From Bacteroides intestinalis (GTDB lineage: Bacteria > Bacteroidota > Bacteroidia > Bacteroidales > Bacteroidaceae), in NCBI RefSeq assembly GCF_003464595.1, contig NZ_QRZF01000008.1, positions 124,001 to 188,000 on the forward strand: DNA of 64,000 nt, given 5' to 3'. A model generated the notes under the pieces. It did not search any database. It was not told where the DNA came from and saw only the letters and a list, made by a program, of their open reading frames with translations. Positions 35,570 to 45,188 of the stretch are shown here, piece by piece (position 1 is the first letter of the stretch; each line of letters begins with the position of its first letter). The position numbers were made by a program, and so were the translations under genes.

Positions 35570-36106
35570 ATGGAAAATTTCAGTGAATTACTAAAGGTTC
35601 GCCGCAGCATGCGGAAGTTTACAAATGAAGAGTTGACACAGGAACAGGTGGTTGCTTTGATGAAAGCTGCACTGATGTCGCCTACTTCCAAGCGTACAAA
35701 TGCATGGCAATTTATCATGGTGGACGATAAGGAATTACTAGAAAAACTATCGCATTGTAAGGCACAATCGTCGCAGTTTATTGCTGATGCCCCGCTGGCA
35801 ATTGTGGTGACGGCCGATCCGTTGGTTAGTGATGTGTGGATTGAAGATGCTTCCATTGCTTCGATTATTATACAGTTACAGGCAGAAGATATGGGCTTAG
35901 GCAGTTGTTGGGTACAGGTGCGCGAACGTTCTACGGCTACTGGTATGCCTTCCGATGAATATGTGCGCGAGGTACTCGATATTCCTTTGCAGCTACAAGT
36001 CCTCAGTGTCATTGCTATCGGACACAAGGGAATGGAGCGCAAGCCCTTTAGTGAAGAACATTTGCAATGGGAAAAAGTTCATATCAATAAATTTGGAGGA
36101 AAGTAA
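35570..36106 (+). CDS. Nitroreductase-family flavoprotein
   Basis: The 178-residue protein opens with LLKVRRSMRKFTNEELTQEQV and continues with AALMSPTSKRTNAWQF, the FMN-binding pattern of the nitroreductase family. GLGSCWVQVRER and LSVIAIGHKG are also typical of the C-terminal half. It should use FMN and NAD(P)H to reduce nitro or quinone compounds; the physiological substrate is not known. It is the first gene of a compact group with the membrane protein and DUF2520 protein, and the next start follows its stop by two bases. Confidence 0.9.
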   Translation: MENFSELLKVRRSMRKFTNEELTQEQVVALMKAALMSPTSKRTNAWQFIMVDDKELLEKLSHCKAQSSQFIADAPLAIVVTADPLVSDVWIEDASIASIIIQLQAEDMGLGSCWVQVRERSTATGMPSDEYVREVLDIPLQLQVLSVIAIGHKGMERKPFSEEHLQWEKVHINKFGGK

Positions 36107-36108
36107 CG

Positions 36109-36444
36109 GTGAGCGCAGCAAAAGCAAACAATAACCGCGATACTTACAGGGCTACGGCTGTTACACTGATTGTTTTCGGCATACTTTATCTGGTGGATAA
36201 ATTGATACATTTCTCCAATATCGGCCTGCCGTGGGTGATGAATAAAGATAACTTCTTGCTTTATACAGCAGTAATATTCCTCATTTTCAAGCGTGACAAG
36301 TCTGTAGGGCTGGTGTTGATTGGTTTATGGTTAATACTGAACTTCGGATTGATTACAGCATTACTCGGTACGATGTCTGCTTATCTGTTACCTGTGGCGC
36401 TGTTAGTTCTCGGAATTATTTTATATTGGCTGGCTACAAGATGA
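36109..36444 (+). CDS. Small four-helix membrane protein
   Basis: A GTG start at 36109, two bases after the previous stop, gives 111 residues. There are four hydrophobic helices at about 16-35, 47-60, 64-82 and 86-108, with short polar loops. The pattern resembles LiaI/LiaF-type transmembrane regions, but there is no clear motif. Its function is unknown. The stop overlaps the next start (ATGA at 36441-36444), so it is translationally coupled within the operon. Confidence 0.7.
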   Translation: MSAAKANNNRDTYRATAVTLIVFGILYLVDKLIHFSNIGLPWVMNKDNFLLYTAVIFLIFKRDKSVGLVLIGLWLILNFGLITALLGTMSAYLLPVALLVLGIILYWLATR

Positions 36445-37235
36445 AAAGGAGTGTACAAGATACGCCAATAGTCTTTATCGGTGCCGGAAACCTCGCGACT
36501 AATCTGGCTAAGGCTTTATATCAGAATGGCTTTCGTATAGTACAGGTATATAGCCGTACAAAAGAAGCTGCATGTGCATTGGCGCAGACGGTGGAGGCTG
36601 GATATACAACCGAACTTTCTGAAGTGTCTAAGGATGCCCGATTATATATTGTCTCTTTAAAGGATGATGCTTTCGTGACATTATTACCTGAAATTGTTGC
36701 CGGAAAGGAAGATGCTTTACTGGTACATACAGCCGGAAGTATTCCTATGAATATCTGGGAAGGTAAAGCATCACGTTATGGAGTGTTTTATCCTATGCAG
36801 ACTTTCAGCAAGCAGCGCGAAGTTGATTTTCGCGTAGTGCCTTTCTTTATAGAGAGTAATTCGTCTGAAGATACAGAACTATTAAAGGCAATTGCTTCTG
36901 TTCTTTCGGAAAATGTATACGAGGCAACTTCTGAGCAACGGAGGAGCTTGCATCTGGCGGCTGTGTTTACTTGTAATTTCACGAATCACATGTATGCCCT
37001 GGCGGCTGAATTATTGAAGATGTATGATCTTCCATTTAATGCCATGCTGCCTTTGATTGATGAGACAGCCCGTAAAGTGCACGAATTGGAACCAAAGCAA
37101 GCGCAGACGGGGCCGGCTGTACGTTATGATGAGAATGTGATCAATAAACATCTGGAGATGCTTGCGGGTGAACCGGAGATGCAGGAATTATATCGATTGG
37201 TTAGCGAGAGCATACATCGGTTGCATAACAAGTAA
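36441..37235 (+). CDS. Rossmann-fold and DUF2520 domain protein
   Basis: The ATG at 36441 overlaps the previous stop and gives 264 residues. The N-terminal Rossmann fold (IVFIGAGNLATNLAKAL, residues about 9-25) suggests NAD(P) binding as in ProC or F420-dependent reductase-like proteins. The C-terminal helical domain (SLHLAAVFTCNFTNHMYALA, then GPAVRYDENVINKHLEML) is the DUF2520 type. The reaction is unknown. The last codons (HNK and stop) overlap the first unit of a 22-bp tandem repeat at 37223. Confidence 0.85.
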   Translation: MKRSVQDTPIVFIGAGNLATNLAKALYQNGFRIVQVYSRTKEAACALAQTVEAGYTTELSEVSKDARLYIVSLKDDAFVTLLPEIVAGKEDALLVHTAGSIPMNIWEGKASRYGVFYPMQTFSKQREVDFRVVPFFIESNSSEDTELLKAIASVLSENVYEATSEQRRSLHLAAVFTCNFTNHMYALAAELLKMYDLPFNAMLPLIDETARKVHELEPKQAQTGPAVRYDENVINKHLEMLAGEPEMQELYRLVSESIHRLHNK

Positions 37236-37310
37236 TGTTCCGGTGTATAACAAGCAATGTTTTGAGGCATAACAAGCATTGTTTTACCACCTGACAAGCA
37301 TTGTTGTTTC
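37223..37310. repeat. Tandem repeat, four units of 22 bp, overlapping a stop codon
   Basis: Units begin at 37223, 37245, 37267 and 37289, with core ATAACAAGCAATGTT and variants; the fourth is degenerate. The period is again 22 bp as at 21007, though the sequence is unrelated. The first unit includes the final three codons and TAA of the DUF2520 gene. It fills most of the gap before the kdsC gene. Confidence 0.85.
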
Positions 37311-37341
37311 TGATAAATAACCCAACTAAAAACCGAATATA

Positions 37342-37869
37342 GTGAGTACTATCAATTACGATTTAAAGAAGATAAAGGCCCTTGTTTTTGATGTCGATGG
37401 CGTCTTAAGTGCTAATGTTATCCCGATGAGTCCGGATGGCGAACCGATGCGTACCGTGAACATTAAGGATGGATACGCCTTGCACCTTGCCGGCAAACAG
37501 GGGCTGCTATTGGGTATCATAACCGGTGGACGATCTGAGGCTGTTCGCAAACGTTTCGTGGCTTTGGGAATTCCTTCTGTGGATATTTATATGTCTTCTT
37601 CCGTGAAAATCCATGATTATCATGATTTCCGTGATCGTCATAGTCTTAAAAATGAAGAGATTCTTTATGTAGGAGATGATATTCCCGATATCGAGGTGAT
37701 GCGTGAATGTGGATTGCCATGTTGCCCTAAAGATGCATCAGCGGAAGTGAAGGCTGTTTCCCGCTATATATCTTATGCTAATGGCGGCTATGGTTGTGGC
37801 CGGGATGTCGTGGAACAAGTCCTGAAAGTTCAGGGACTTTGGATGGATGATAAAGCCTTCGGATGGTAG
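37342..37869 (+). CDS. kdsC: 3-deoxy-D-manno-octulosonate 8-phosphate phosphatase (KdsC-type HAD)
   Basis: A GTG start gives 175 residues. The HAD motif [10 protein letters not shown] is at residues 13-22, followed by [18 protein letters not shown] and [19 protein letters not shown]. The absence of a cap domain and the length fit class IIIA KdsC, which releases phosphate from KDO 8-phosphate in lipopolysaccharide synthesis in the cytoplasm. The sugar-phosphate specificity is taken from family knowledge. The maf gene follows after 45 A/T-rich bases. Confidence 0.88.
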   Translation: MSTINYDLKKIKALVFDVDGVLSANVIPMSPDGEPMRTVNIKDGYALHLAGKQGLLLGIITGGRSEAVRKRFVALGIPSVDIYMSSSVKIHDYHDFRDRHSLKNEEILYVGDDIPDIEVMRECGLPCCPKDASAEVKAVSRYISYANGGYGCGRDVVEQVLKVQGLWMDDKAFGW

Positions 37870-37914
37870 GATGACGAGCAAATTAATAATTAATAATTAA
37901 AAATTAAAGAGGCG

Positions 37915-38496
37915 GTGTTGGACAATTTGAAAAAGTATAAGGTGATACTTGCCAGTAATTCTCCGCGAAGAAAGGAATTGCTTGCAGGTTTAGGTGTGGA
38001 CTATGAAGTGCGGACTTTGCCCGATGTGGATGAATCTTATCCTGAGACTTTGCAGGGTGCGGATATACCTTTGTATATTGCTAAAGAAAAGGCGGACGCT
38101 TATGTTGCCATGATGCAGCCCGGTGAATTGATGATTACTGCTGATACAATTGTATGGCTGGATGGTAAGGTGCTGGGTAAACCCCGGGATAGGGAAGATG
38201 CTTTGCAGATGTTGCGCACTATGTCCGGGCGTACCCATGAAGTTTTCACCGGTGTATGTATAACGACTACCGATTGGCAGCGTAGTTTTACTGCACAAAC
38301 CGAGGTGCGTTTTGCCACTTTAAGTGAGGAGGAAATAGCCTACTATGTGGATAATTTCCAACCGATGGATAAAGCCGGTGCCTATGGAGTGCAGGAGTGG
38401 ATCGGTTTTATCGGAGTGGAAAATATCTCGGGTAGTTACTATAATATCATGGGGCTTCCTGTACAGAAATTGTACAGGGAATTATTGAAAGTATAG
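37915..38496 (+). CDS. maf: Maf-family nucleoside triphosphate pyrophosphatase
   Basis: A GTG start at 37915 gives 193 residues. The signature ILASNSPRRKELLAGLGV is at residues 10-27, followed by ITADTIVWLDGKVLGKP and the C-terminal GAYGVQEWIGFIGVENISGSY. Maf/YhdE-type enzymes hydrolyse non-canonical or specific NTPs (dTTP, UTP, m5U) and were first linked to septum formation. It lies after kdsC on the same strand and ends one base from the convergent M28 peptidase stop. Confidence 0.92.
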   Translation: MLDNLKKYKVILASNSPRRKELLAGLGVDYEVRTLPDVDESYPETLQGADIPLYIAKEKADAYVAMMQPGELMITADTIVWLDGKVLGKPRDREDALQMLRTMSGRTHEVFTGVCITTTDWQRSFTAQTEVRFATLSEEEIAYYVDNFQPMDKAGAYGVQEWIGFIGVENISGSYYNIMGLPVQKLYRELLKV

Positions 38497-38497
38497 T

Positions 38498-39496
38498 TCA
38501 ATACTCTTTCTCGTTCGCCAGATTCCAGGCATTCAGAAAGGATGCTTTGGTTATCTCCACTATCTTCTCCCAATTCAGTTTGTCTGTATGATCGGAGGGC
38601 TGATGGTAATCCGGGTGCCCATCTGTATGATACCAGATAATAGGAACTCCCGCTTTGGCAAAAGAACCGTTATCACTACCGCCTATGGGATTATCCCATG
38701 GACGATAGTCGGGTTCCAGCCGGAGGTTGTATTTCTTTATATCTTCTTTTAGCCATTTTCCAAAAGCCGGATTAGCCTCCGTATAGAAATAAACTACATG
38801 CATGGGTTGTTGTGGCTTATTATTACGGGCTATCATGTCGAAGTTCAGATATCCTTTGATCTGCGAAATGAACGGACAGGTTTGTACAAAGTATCTGGAA
38901 CCCAGCAATCCTTTCTCCTCACCGTCCCAGAAGGCAAAAATAATATTCCGTTCCGGTTGTTTGCCGCTCGCAATGAACGCTCTGGCTATTTGCAGAACGG
39001 CTGATACACCGGAAGCATTATCATCAGCACCATTATAAATTTGATCACCTTCAAGAGCAGGATCTATTCCCAAATGATCAAGGTGCGCACCGACAATAGC
39101 GTACTCACTGGTGTTTTTGCCGGGGATCATTCCCAGTACATTTGCCATAGAGAGTTTCTGATGCACTTCCTTTTTGAATATGGTTATTGAATCGGGGTGT
39201 ACTTCTAATCTTCCCCTTTTCTGGCGTTCTCTTCTGTATGCTTCAAAAGGTTGAAAATAGCTGTCTCCCAATGGTTGTATTCCCATTGCCTGAAGCAATG
39301 AAGCAATATATTGGGCAGCTACCTTCGAACCATGGTATCCGGCTTCCCGCCCTTGTAATTCATCGTGAGCCAGAAAACCGATATACGCTTCGGCAGATGC
39401 CCGGTTTATGCTTTCCAGTCCTTTCTCTACAGGACTTTGTGCTGCTGCCAGATAGCTAAGGCAACAGAATACAGCCAGTATACAATATTTCCTCAT
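38498..39496 (-). CDS. M28-family zinc aminopeptidase, secreted
   Basis: The 332-residue protein has a signal peptide (MRKYCILAVFCCLSYLAAAQ). Metal-binding motifs of the M28 family are present in order: VGAHLDHLG, NGADDNASGVSA, FWDGEEKGLLGS, NFDMIAR and IWYHTDGHPDYHQPSDHTD. It should be a two-zinc periplasmic or exported aminopeptidase. It is transcribed after the TPR-protein gene, with a gap of 19 bases. Confidence 0.9.
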   Translation of the reverse strand: MRKYCILAVFCCLSYLAAAQSPVEKGLESINRASAEAYIGFLAHDELQGREAGYHGSKVAAQYIASLLQAMGIQPLGDSYFQPFEAYRRERQKRGRLEVHPDSITIFKKEVHQKLSMANVLGMIPGKNTSEYAIVGAHLDHLGIDPALEGDQIYNGADDNASGVSAVLQIARAFIASGKQPERNIIFAFWDGEEKGLLGSRYFVQTCPFISQIKGYLNFDMIARNNKPQQPMHVVYFYTEANPAFGKWLKEDIKKYNLRLEPDYRPWDNPIGGSDNGSFAKAGVPIIWYHTDGHPDYHQPSDHTDKLNWEKIVEITKASFLNAWNLANEKEY

Positions 39497-39515
39497 CAGC
39501 TACTTATTTATGTCT

Positions 39516-41705
39516 TTATTCAATCATATCCAGCATTAATGGAATTTCTTCTCCTGCAATACCTTGTTTGAGAAGACTGCTCCGGTCTCTGTCGAATATT
39601 TCAAGGAAAGCATCTTTACTTCCGCTTTCTGCCATGGCCTTGCCATATAGCCCGACTGCTTTTTCTATGTTTCCCAGTACCCAGGCCACGTGTCCGGCAT
39701 TGAGATAATCCGTAGCAAGTGGCTTGGCAGCAAGGAGTTTGTCATAATACTTCATAGCCTGTTCGTGCTTACCACTGACAAATGAACACCAGCCAATGCC
39801 GCGCCATGCCTTCATACAGTCGTTTTCCAGGAAGTCTAACTTGAAGAAATATTGCAGGGCATCGTCATACCTTTTTTGTTCTGCCAGGCAACTACCGGTA
39901 TAGAACAATACATTGCGATTTTCCGGTTGGATAGCTTCTACGCGGTGATAGTATTCCAAAGCTGCATCGAAATTCTTCATCTGGCGGTAACAGGTAGCCA
40001 GATGGCGAAGTGTCCACAGGTGATCGGGCTTCAGCATATCGGCTTTCAGATAAGCGTCCACAGCTTCCTGATAGCGTTTCTCCTTTTGCAGGCAGAAACC
40101 TGTCTTTTGGAAAATGTCCGCATTGGCCTGTTTCCGGTCTATTAATATCCGGTAGAGTTCCAACGCTTCTGCAGGATGTTCCTTGCTGAAGTGGAAGTCG
40201 GCAACGGCTACTAATAATTCGGGAGCACTCAACAATTCTTTCAGTACCGGATTGCGGTGCAATGCAATCTCTTCCTGGAAGATATTATGAAACTCGAATC
40301 TGCGTTGGCTAAGTTTGAAGAAACGGTATAAATCGTGAATGTACTGGTTACTGATAACATCAGGCCGTTCAGCATATTGTTTCAGGCTGGCACTATTCTT
40401 TTCTTCCATAAAGTCGCTTTGATCCTGAGGGGTCATCTGGTTTAGCATCATGTCACGTTGTCCCTGCGGAAGTTGTGCAATAGTGAAGCAAAATGAATAC
40501 TTATCACTGTTGCAGAAGAATCCTGATTGCAGGATGATAGAGAGGACAGAACTCTCATCACTCTGGTTCAAACCCACCTGATGGATAATGCTGGAATGCA
40601 TCCGGTCGAAAGGATAGAACCAGTTATGTGGTTCGCGGAAAAAAGGATACCCTTTGAGTTGTGCGAACGTGCTCATATAGACATCTGCTCCTTCCAGTTG
40701 CAGATCGTTCATCTCGCGTATTTTATCCCCCAAACCCGATTGCTCGAAAGCTTGTTCCCAGTCAGGATTGCGGTCATTTTCATCTGTTTCTTCAAAACCG
40801 AACTTCATGTTGCGCATGATATTCACGTTCTTCATCATTTCAGGAATGATTTCTTCCCGCATCTTCCTGTCGATCTTCTCCGTTTCCTGGCTACGAAGTA
40901 GCTGGATATAAATGCGGTTCACCTGCTTGCTGAAGTTCGGGTCTTCTCTGAAAAGAGAAATACGTGCTTCCAATTCCGGATAAAGTGCAATGCGTGAAGG
41001 ATAGAGATGCAAGGTAATAACAAGTCCTACCAATGCCCTTTGGTTGATTTGCGGATTGGTATGGCGAAGCCCGTCGAGCAACCAGTTTACTTTGCGCTCA
41101 TCGAAACACTCCATTAAACTGAGTGTGACAGCACTGACAAACAGGCATAAGTCATTGGTTGGCAATGTCTCCGAACGAAGCATATCTTCTGCCTGGGCAA
41201 ATTCTTCCAAAGTCCAACTACTGTTGCTCCAGGTAGTAAGAAACATTACCTGATGTGTTTCTTCATGCCGTCTCAGGATAGCGTCTAAGCCCTGATAATT
41301 TGCTAACTGTGATACAGCCATTTCATCTGCAAAGCCTTCCAGGATCTTTTGCTGGCCGGAAAGGTCATAAGCCTTCGGAAGTTGGTTGGGATTCCTGCGC
41401 AGGGAGTGGTAATAGTGGGTGGATATTTCATCTAATAATGCAATACGTGTCTGGTCAGCAATCTCCCATGTATCAGCCAATAGTTGACGATACAGTTTCT
41501 GCCGTTCCGGGTCTTTCATACCCAGTTTCATGTATTGCAACATATATTGATAGGAAGTCTGGATTTGTTCCAGTCGGTTACGCAGACTCCAGTCGTTACC
41601 ATTATATAAGAAAGCATCCAGTTGAACGAGAGCTTCTTTCAATCGTTTATCTTCCAATAAACTGACTATTTGATTATATTGTTTTTGGATGGATTGTTCA
41701 TTCAT
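39516..41705 (-). CDS. Large TPR-repeat protein of unknown function
   Basis: The 729-residue protein has no signal peptide. The C-terminal third contains clear tetratricopeptide repeats (YQEAVDAYLKADMLKPDH, FDAALEYYHRVEAIQPEN, YDDALQYFFKLDFLEND, HEQAMKYYDKLLAAKP). The N-terminal part is helical, without a recognised domain. Such proteins act as scaffolds, but no partner is evident here. The glutaminase gene lies upstream with a 66-base gap on the same strand. Confidence 0.8.
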   Translation of the reverse strand: MNEQSIQKQYNQIVSLLEDKRLKEALVQLDAFLYNGNDWSLRNRLEQIQTSYQYMLQYMKLGMKDPERQKLYRQLLADTWEIADQTRIALLDEISTHYYHSLRRNPNQLPKAYDLSGQQKILEGFADEMAVSQLANYQGLDAILRRHEETHQVMFLTTWSNSSWTLEEFAQAEDMLRSETLPTNDLCLFVSAVTLSLMECFDERKVNWLLDGLRHTNPQINQRALVGLVITLHLYPSRIALYPELEARISLFREDPNFSKQVNRIYIQLLRSQETEKIDRKMREEIIPEMMKNVNIMRNMKFGFEETDENDRNPDWEQAFEQSGLGDKIREMNDLQLEGADVYMSTFAQLKGYPFFREPHNWFYPFDRMHSSIIHQVGLNQSDESSVLSIILQSGFFCNSDKYSFCFTIAQLPQGQRDMMLNQMTPQDQSDFMEEKNSASLKQYAERPDVISNQYIHDLYRFFKLSQRRFEFHNIFQEEIALHRNPVLKELLSAPELLVAVADFHFSKEHPAEALELYRILIDRKQANADIFQKTGFCLQKEKRYQEAVDAYLKADMLKPDHLWTLRHLATCYRQMKNFDAALEYYHRVEAIQPENRNVLFYTGSCLAEQKRYDDALQYFFKLDFLENDCMKAWRGIGWCSFVSGKHEQAMKYYDKLLAAKPLATDYLNAGHVAWVLGNIEKAVGLYGKAMAESGSKDAFLEIFDRDRSSLLKQGIAGEEIPLMLDMIE

Positions 41706-41771
41706 ATTCAGTCCTTTCTTTAATACTTTATTAATATAAGGTACAAAAATGATGCCAAAAAGTTCGGGGTC

Positions 41772-42686
41772 TTAGAAAATACTGATAGCTGTTTTAGTTG
41801 TCAGCAATTCAAGGGCTTTCATGCCCATCACAGAGTTACCTTTAGAGTTAAGTCGCGGACTCCATACTGCTACTGCATACTTGCGTGGGCAGACAGCTGC
41901 AATGCCACCACCAACACCACTTTTTCCGGGTAGCCCCACCAGATAAGAGAATTCTCCGGCTTCATCGTAGAAGCCGCAGGTCTGCATAATGGCATTGATA
42001 CGTTTCACTTGTGAAGTCGTCAGTTCGATTCCATTAAAACTGAACGGTCTTGTATGATCGGCGAAAGGAAGGAAAGAACGTGCCAGTTCCCGGCAACTCA
42101 TGCCTATGGAACATTGAAGAAAATAAAAGTGAAGTACCCGCTCAATATCGTTTTCTATATTTCCATGATATTTCAGCATGTTGGTAATGGCAGCATTCAG
42201 ATAGCCATGCTCCCGTTCGGAAGTTGCCATACCTTCATTATATTCAATCTGGTTGTTGTCGCAAAGTTTCCGTACGAAAGCGAGATAATCCTTTTCCGGA
42301 TTATCGAGTACTGAAAGCAGGATGTCTGCCATTACTAATGCTCCCGCATTGATGAGAGGATTGCGGGGAATTCCTTTCTCCATTTCCAGCTGGAAGATGG
42401 AGTTGAATGCATTACCGGATGGTTCTACACCTATACGTTTCCAGAGTTCATTGCCCATCCGGCTGAAACTTATCGCAAGAGAGAATACTTTTGAAATACT
42501 TTGTACGGCGAAACGCTCGTCACTGTCTCCTTGGGCATATTCTTTTCCTTCAATAGTACGCAGGCAAATGCCATAGCAATCAGGATTGACTTTCAGCAAC
42601 TCAGGAATATAGCTTGCCGGTTTACCCATTTGGGCGTATGGCTGTATCTCTTCGTATATTTCTTTCAGAATTTCGGTGTAGTCCAT
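41772..42686 (-). CDS. glsA: Glutaminase (serine-dependent, GlsA family)
   Basis: The 304-residue protein shows the beta-lactamase-like glutaminase motifs: FAVQSISKVFSLAISF (catalytic Ser-X-X-Lys), NAFNSIFQLE, NPLINAGALVMADIL and GLPGKSGVGGGIAAVCP. It hydrolyses glutamine to glutamate and ammonia in the cytoplasm. Length is normal for GlsA (about 305). It follows the porin gene on the same strand with an 18-base gap. Confidence 0.95.
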   Translation of the reverse strand: MDYTEILKEIYEEIQPYAQMGKPASYIPELLKVNPDCYGICLRTIEGKEYAQGDSDERFAVQSISKVFSLAISFSRMGNELWKRIGVEPSGNAFNSIFQLEMEKGIPRNPLINAGALVMADILLSVLDNPEKDYLAFVRKLCDNNQIEYNEGMATSEREHGYLNAAITNMLKYHGNIENDIERVLHFYFLQCSIGMSCRELARSFLPFADHTRPFSFNGIELTTSQVKRINAIMQTCGFYDEAGEFSYLVGLPGKSGVGGGIAAVCPRKYAVAVWSPRLNSKGNSVMGMKALELLTTKTAISIF

Positions 42687-42704
42687 GGTATATAAGGTTT
42701 TTCT

Positions 42705-43727
42705 TTAGAAGCGCACTTGCAATTGCGCTTGCAGCAGGTTACTGTTATCTCCGATATGGCGGTTGCAGTATGTATACTGTGCCTGTACCCTGCATTTAGG
42801 ATAGAACCAATATTGTAAACCTACTACATAATTACTTTGCTTATCATCGAGTACTTTGCTCTTATTAAGATAATCATAAGATGCTATTACATCTACTTTC
42901 GGGAATACATGTGCAGATGCTGTTACATAATAACCGTCACTTTTGATGCGTCCGTCTTTTCCGGCCAGGTATTCCGTGCGCACATCCACCGGTTTGGTTT
43001 TAATGACTGCACCTGCCGACCACCGGTTACGGGTATAGTTTTCGCCTACCTGTATGTCGGGATTAAGGCTGGAAACGGCCACAGCACATCCTTTCCCTTT
43101 TACAAATGAACCGCCTACAGACAGCCAGTCGAGTGGATGGACCATCAGGCTACCTACAATATCCTTCTGATTGTTTTTATCTTTCAGGTTGATACCTTGC
43201 CCATTCATTACCGCAAGATTATAGTTCACCAGTTTTCCAAACAGATCACCATAGATCAGGAGTCCCATATCACGTCCGCTACTCGAGCCATACAAAGGAT
43301 CACTGCCATTGATGCCAGCCAGATAATTGACAGATTGCGAGTAGCAATTAATCAGTTCCACATAGCAGGGAGACATTGGGTTTTCAATGGTATACATGGT
43401 TTTGAATTGTCCGATGCGGGCAGTCAGTTGCGGAAGGAATTTATATTCGGTATATGCTTCAAGGATTTTTCCAGTATTGGCAAAGCTGTACATGAAGTAG
43501 CACAACCAACGGTCAGTAATTCTACCTTCTGCCATAAAGATAACCCGCTTGATGTCGAACGTATTACTGCTGCCGTCGGCATCATCGTAGGTATAACCCA
43601 CCTGTGCGTAGCCTGCGAGTTTGATACGGTCTTTAAGGGTATTTACTACATCGTTCAAACATGCATCTTGTGCTGTTGCTATCAGTGCGGAAAGTAGGAA
43701 AGCAAAGGATAACAAAGTTCGTCTCAT
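42705..43727 (-). CDS. Outer-membrane porin (phosphate-selective porin O/P-like)
   Basis: The ATG at 43727 gives 340 residues with a signal peptide (MRRTLLSFAFLLSALIATAQ); an in-frame upstream ATG would place a non-signal stretch first. The rest is a series of alternating beta-strands (IKLAGYAQVGYTYDD, ARIGQFKTMYTIENP, CRVQAQYTYCNRH) ending in QVRF, a C-terminal aromatic typical for outer-membrane barrels. It resembles the porin O/P family. The transported solute is not known. Confidence 0.8.
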   Translation of the reverse strand: MRRTLLSFAFLLSALIATAQDACLNDVVNTLKDRIKLAGYAQVGYTYDDADGSSNTFDIKRVIFMAEGRITDRWLCYFMYSFANTGKILEAYTEYKFLPQLTARIGQFKTMYTIENPMSPCYVELINCYSQSVNYLAGINGSDPLYGSSSGRDMGLLIYGDLFGKLVNYNLAVMNGQGINLKDKNNQKDIVGSLMVHPLDWLSVGGSFVKGKGCAVAVSSLNPDIQVGENYTRNRWSAGAVIKTKPVDVRTEYLAGKDGRIKSDGYYVTASAHVFPKVDVIASYDYLNKSKVLDDKQSNYVVGLQYWFYPKCRVQAQYTYCNRHIGDNSNLLQAQLQVRF

Positions 43728-43784
43728 TTCTATGATAAATGTGTTAGGGAAGATAATTGATCGTTTACTATAAAAATATAAGAT

Positions 43785-43820
43785 TAAAAAAGGCAACCCT
43801 TCTTTTCAAAGAGCTGCCTT
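43785..43820 (-). terminator. Terminator of the pgk gene
   Basis: On the minus strand after the pgk stop, AAGGCAGCTCTT and AAGAAGGGTTGCCTT form a hairpin with a TGAA loop, followed by TTTTTT. It separates pgk from the porin gene. Confidence 0.75.
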
Positions 43821-43841
43821 TTGGTATGATAATGTTTATTC

Positions 43842-45098
43842 TTATTCGTTGATAGCAGCGATACCCGGAAGAACTTTTCCTTCGATTGCTTCGAGCAATG
43901 CACCACCACCTGTTGAAACGTAAGAAACACCGCTTGCCAAGCCGAACTTGTTAACGCAAGCTACAGAGTCACCACCACCTACAAGTGAGAATGCACCGTT
44001 TTTAGTAGCCTCTACGATAGCTTCGCCTACTGCACGTGAGCCGTGAGTGAAGTTTTCGAATTCGAATACACCTGTCGGGCCATTCCATAAGATAGTCTTG
44101 GAGTTTTTGATAACGTCTGTGAAGATTTTCTCAGTTTCAGGACCGATATCCAGACCTTCCCAACCATCAGGAATTTGGTCAACCGGACAGAACTTAGTGT
44201 TAGCGTCGTTAGAGAAAGCGTCAGCAATCTTTGCATCAACAGCCAGTACCATATTTACACCTTTTTCTTTAGCCTTTTTCATCAGGTCGAGAGCCAGATC
44301 CAGTTTGTCATCTTCGCAGATAGAAATACCGATCTTACCACCCATAGCCTTAGTGAAAGTATAAGTCATACCACCTGCGATAATCAGGTTGTCAACCTTG
44401 CTCAGCAGATTTTCGATAATTTCAATTTTAGAAGAAACTTTAGAACCACCCATGATAGCAGTGAACGGACGTTTGATGTCATTCAATACTTTATCAACAG
44501 CCTTCACTTCTTTCTCCATCAGGTAACCGAACATTTTGCTGTCTTTGTCGAAATATTTAGCGATCAAAGCTGTAGAAGCGTGTGCGCGGTGAGCTGTACC
44601 GAAAGCGTCATTTACATAGCAGTCAGCGTAAGAAGCCAATTTCTTGGTGAATTCCTTCTGGCTTTCTTTAACGGCTTTCTTAGCAGCAGCTTTTTCTTCG
44701 TCTGTAGCGTCTTCAGCCAAACCACGGGGTTTGCCTTCTTCTTCAGCATAGAAACGAAGGTTCTCGAGCAACAGCACTTCACCCGGTTGCAGAGCAGCAG
44801 CCTTAACAGCAGCTTCTTCGCCCATACAGTCGTTAGCGAATTGTACGTCAACACCCAACAATTCGGAAAGATGATTCAGAATGTGTTTCAGTGAGAATTT
44901 GTCAGCCGGACCTTTCGGACGACCGAGGTGAGAACCAATAATTATACTACCACCGTCAGCCAGAATTTTCTTCAACGTAGGAAGAGCAGCACGCATACGG
45001 TTATCATCTGTAATGTTGAAGTTTTCGTCCAGAGGCACATTGAAGTCCACACGAACGAATGCCTTTTTACCGGCAAAGTTGAATTGATCAATTGTCAT
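43842..45098 (-). CDS. pgk: Phosphoglycerate kinase
   Basis: The 418-residue protein carries the signature [28 protein letters not shown] and the C-terminal nucleotide-binding motifs [15 protein letters not shown] and [15 protein letters not shown]. It makes ATP from 1,3-bisphosphoglycerate in glycolysis. Length is typical. A -7 box TAACTTTG lies on the minus strand at 45153-45146, 48 bases before the ATG. A terminator hairpin follows the stop. Confidence 0.97.
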   Translation of the reverse strand: MTIDQFNFAGKKAFVRVDFNVPLDENFNITDDNRMRAALPTLKKILADGGSIIIGSHLGRPKGPADKFSLKHILNHLSELLGVDVQFANDCMGEEAAVKAAALQPGEVLLLENLRFYAEEEGKPRGLAEDATDEEKAAAKKAVKESQKEFTKKLASYADCYVNDAFGTAHRAHASTALIAKYFDKDSKMFGYLMEKEVKAVDKVLNDIKRPFTAIMGGSKVSSKIEIIENLLSKVDNLIIAGGMTYTFTKAMGGKIGISICEDDKLDLALDLMKKAKEKGVNMVLAVDAKIADAFSNDANTKFCPVDQIPDGWEGLDIGPETEKIFTDVIKNSKTILWNGPTGVFEFENFTHGSRAVGEAIVEATKNGAFSLVGGGDSVACVNKFGLASGVSYVSTGGGALLEAIEGKVLPGIAAINE

Positions 45099-45188
45099 AA
45101 TACTCTATTTTATTTAAAAGTGTTATTAATTCGTTTTCGTGAGCGCAAAGTTAGCATTTATTTCTTTCTTTTGCTATGAATCCGTCGT

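Noticed and set aside
37546..37558. CGCAAACGTTTCG inside kdsC, similar to the LacI-type operators
   Set aside because: It lies in coding sequence, one half is not complementary, and no TAnnTTTG box is found about 62 bp downstream.
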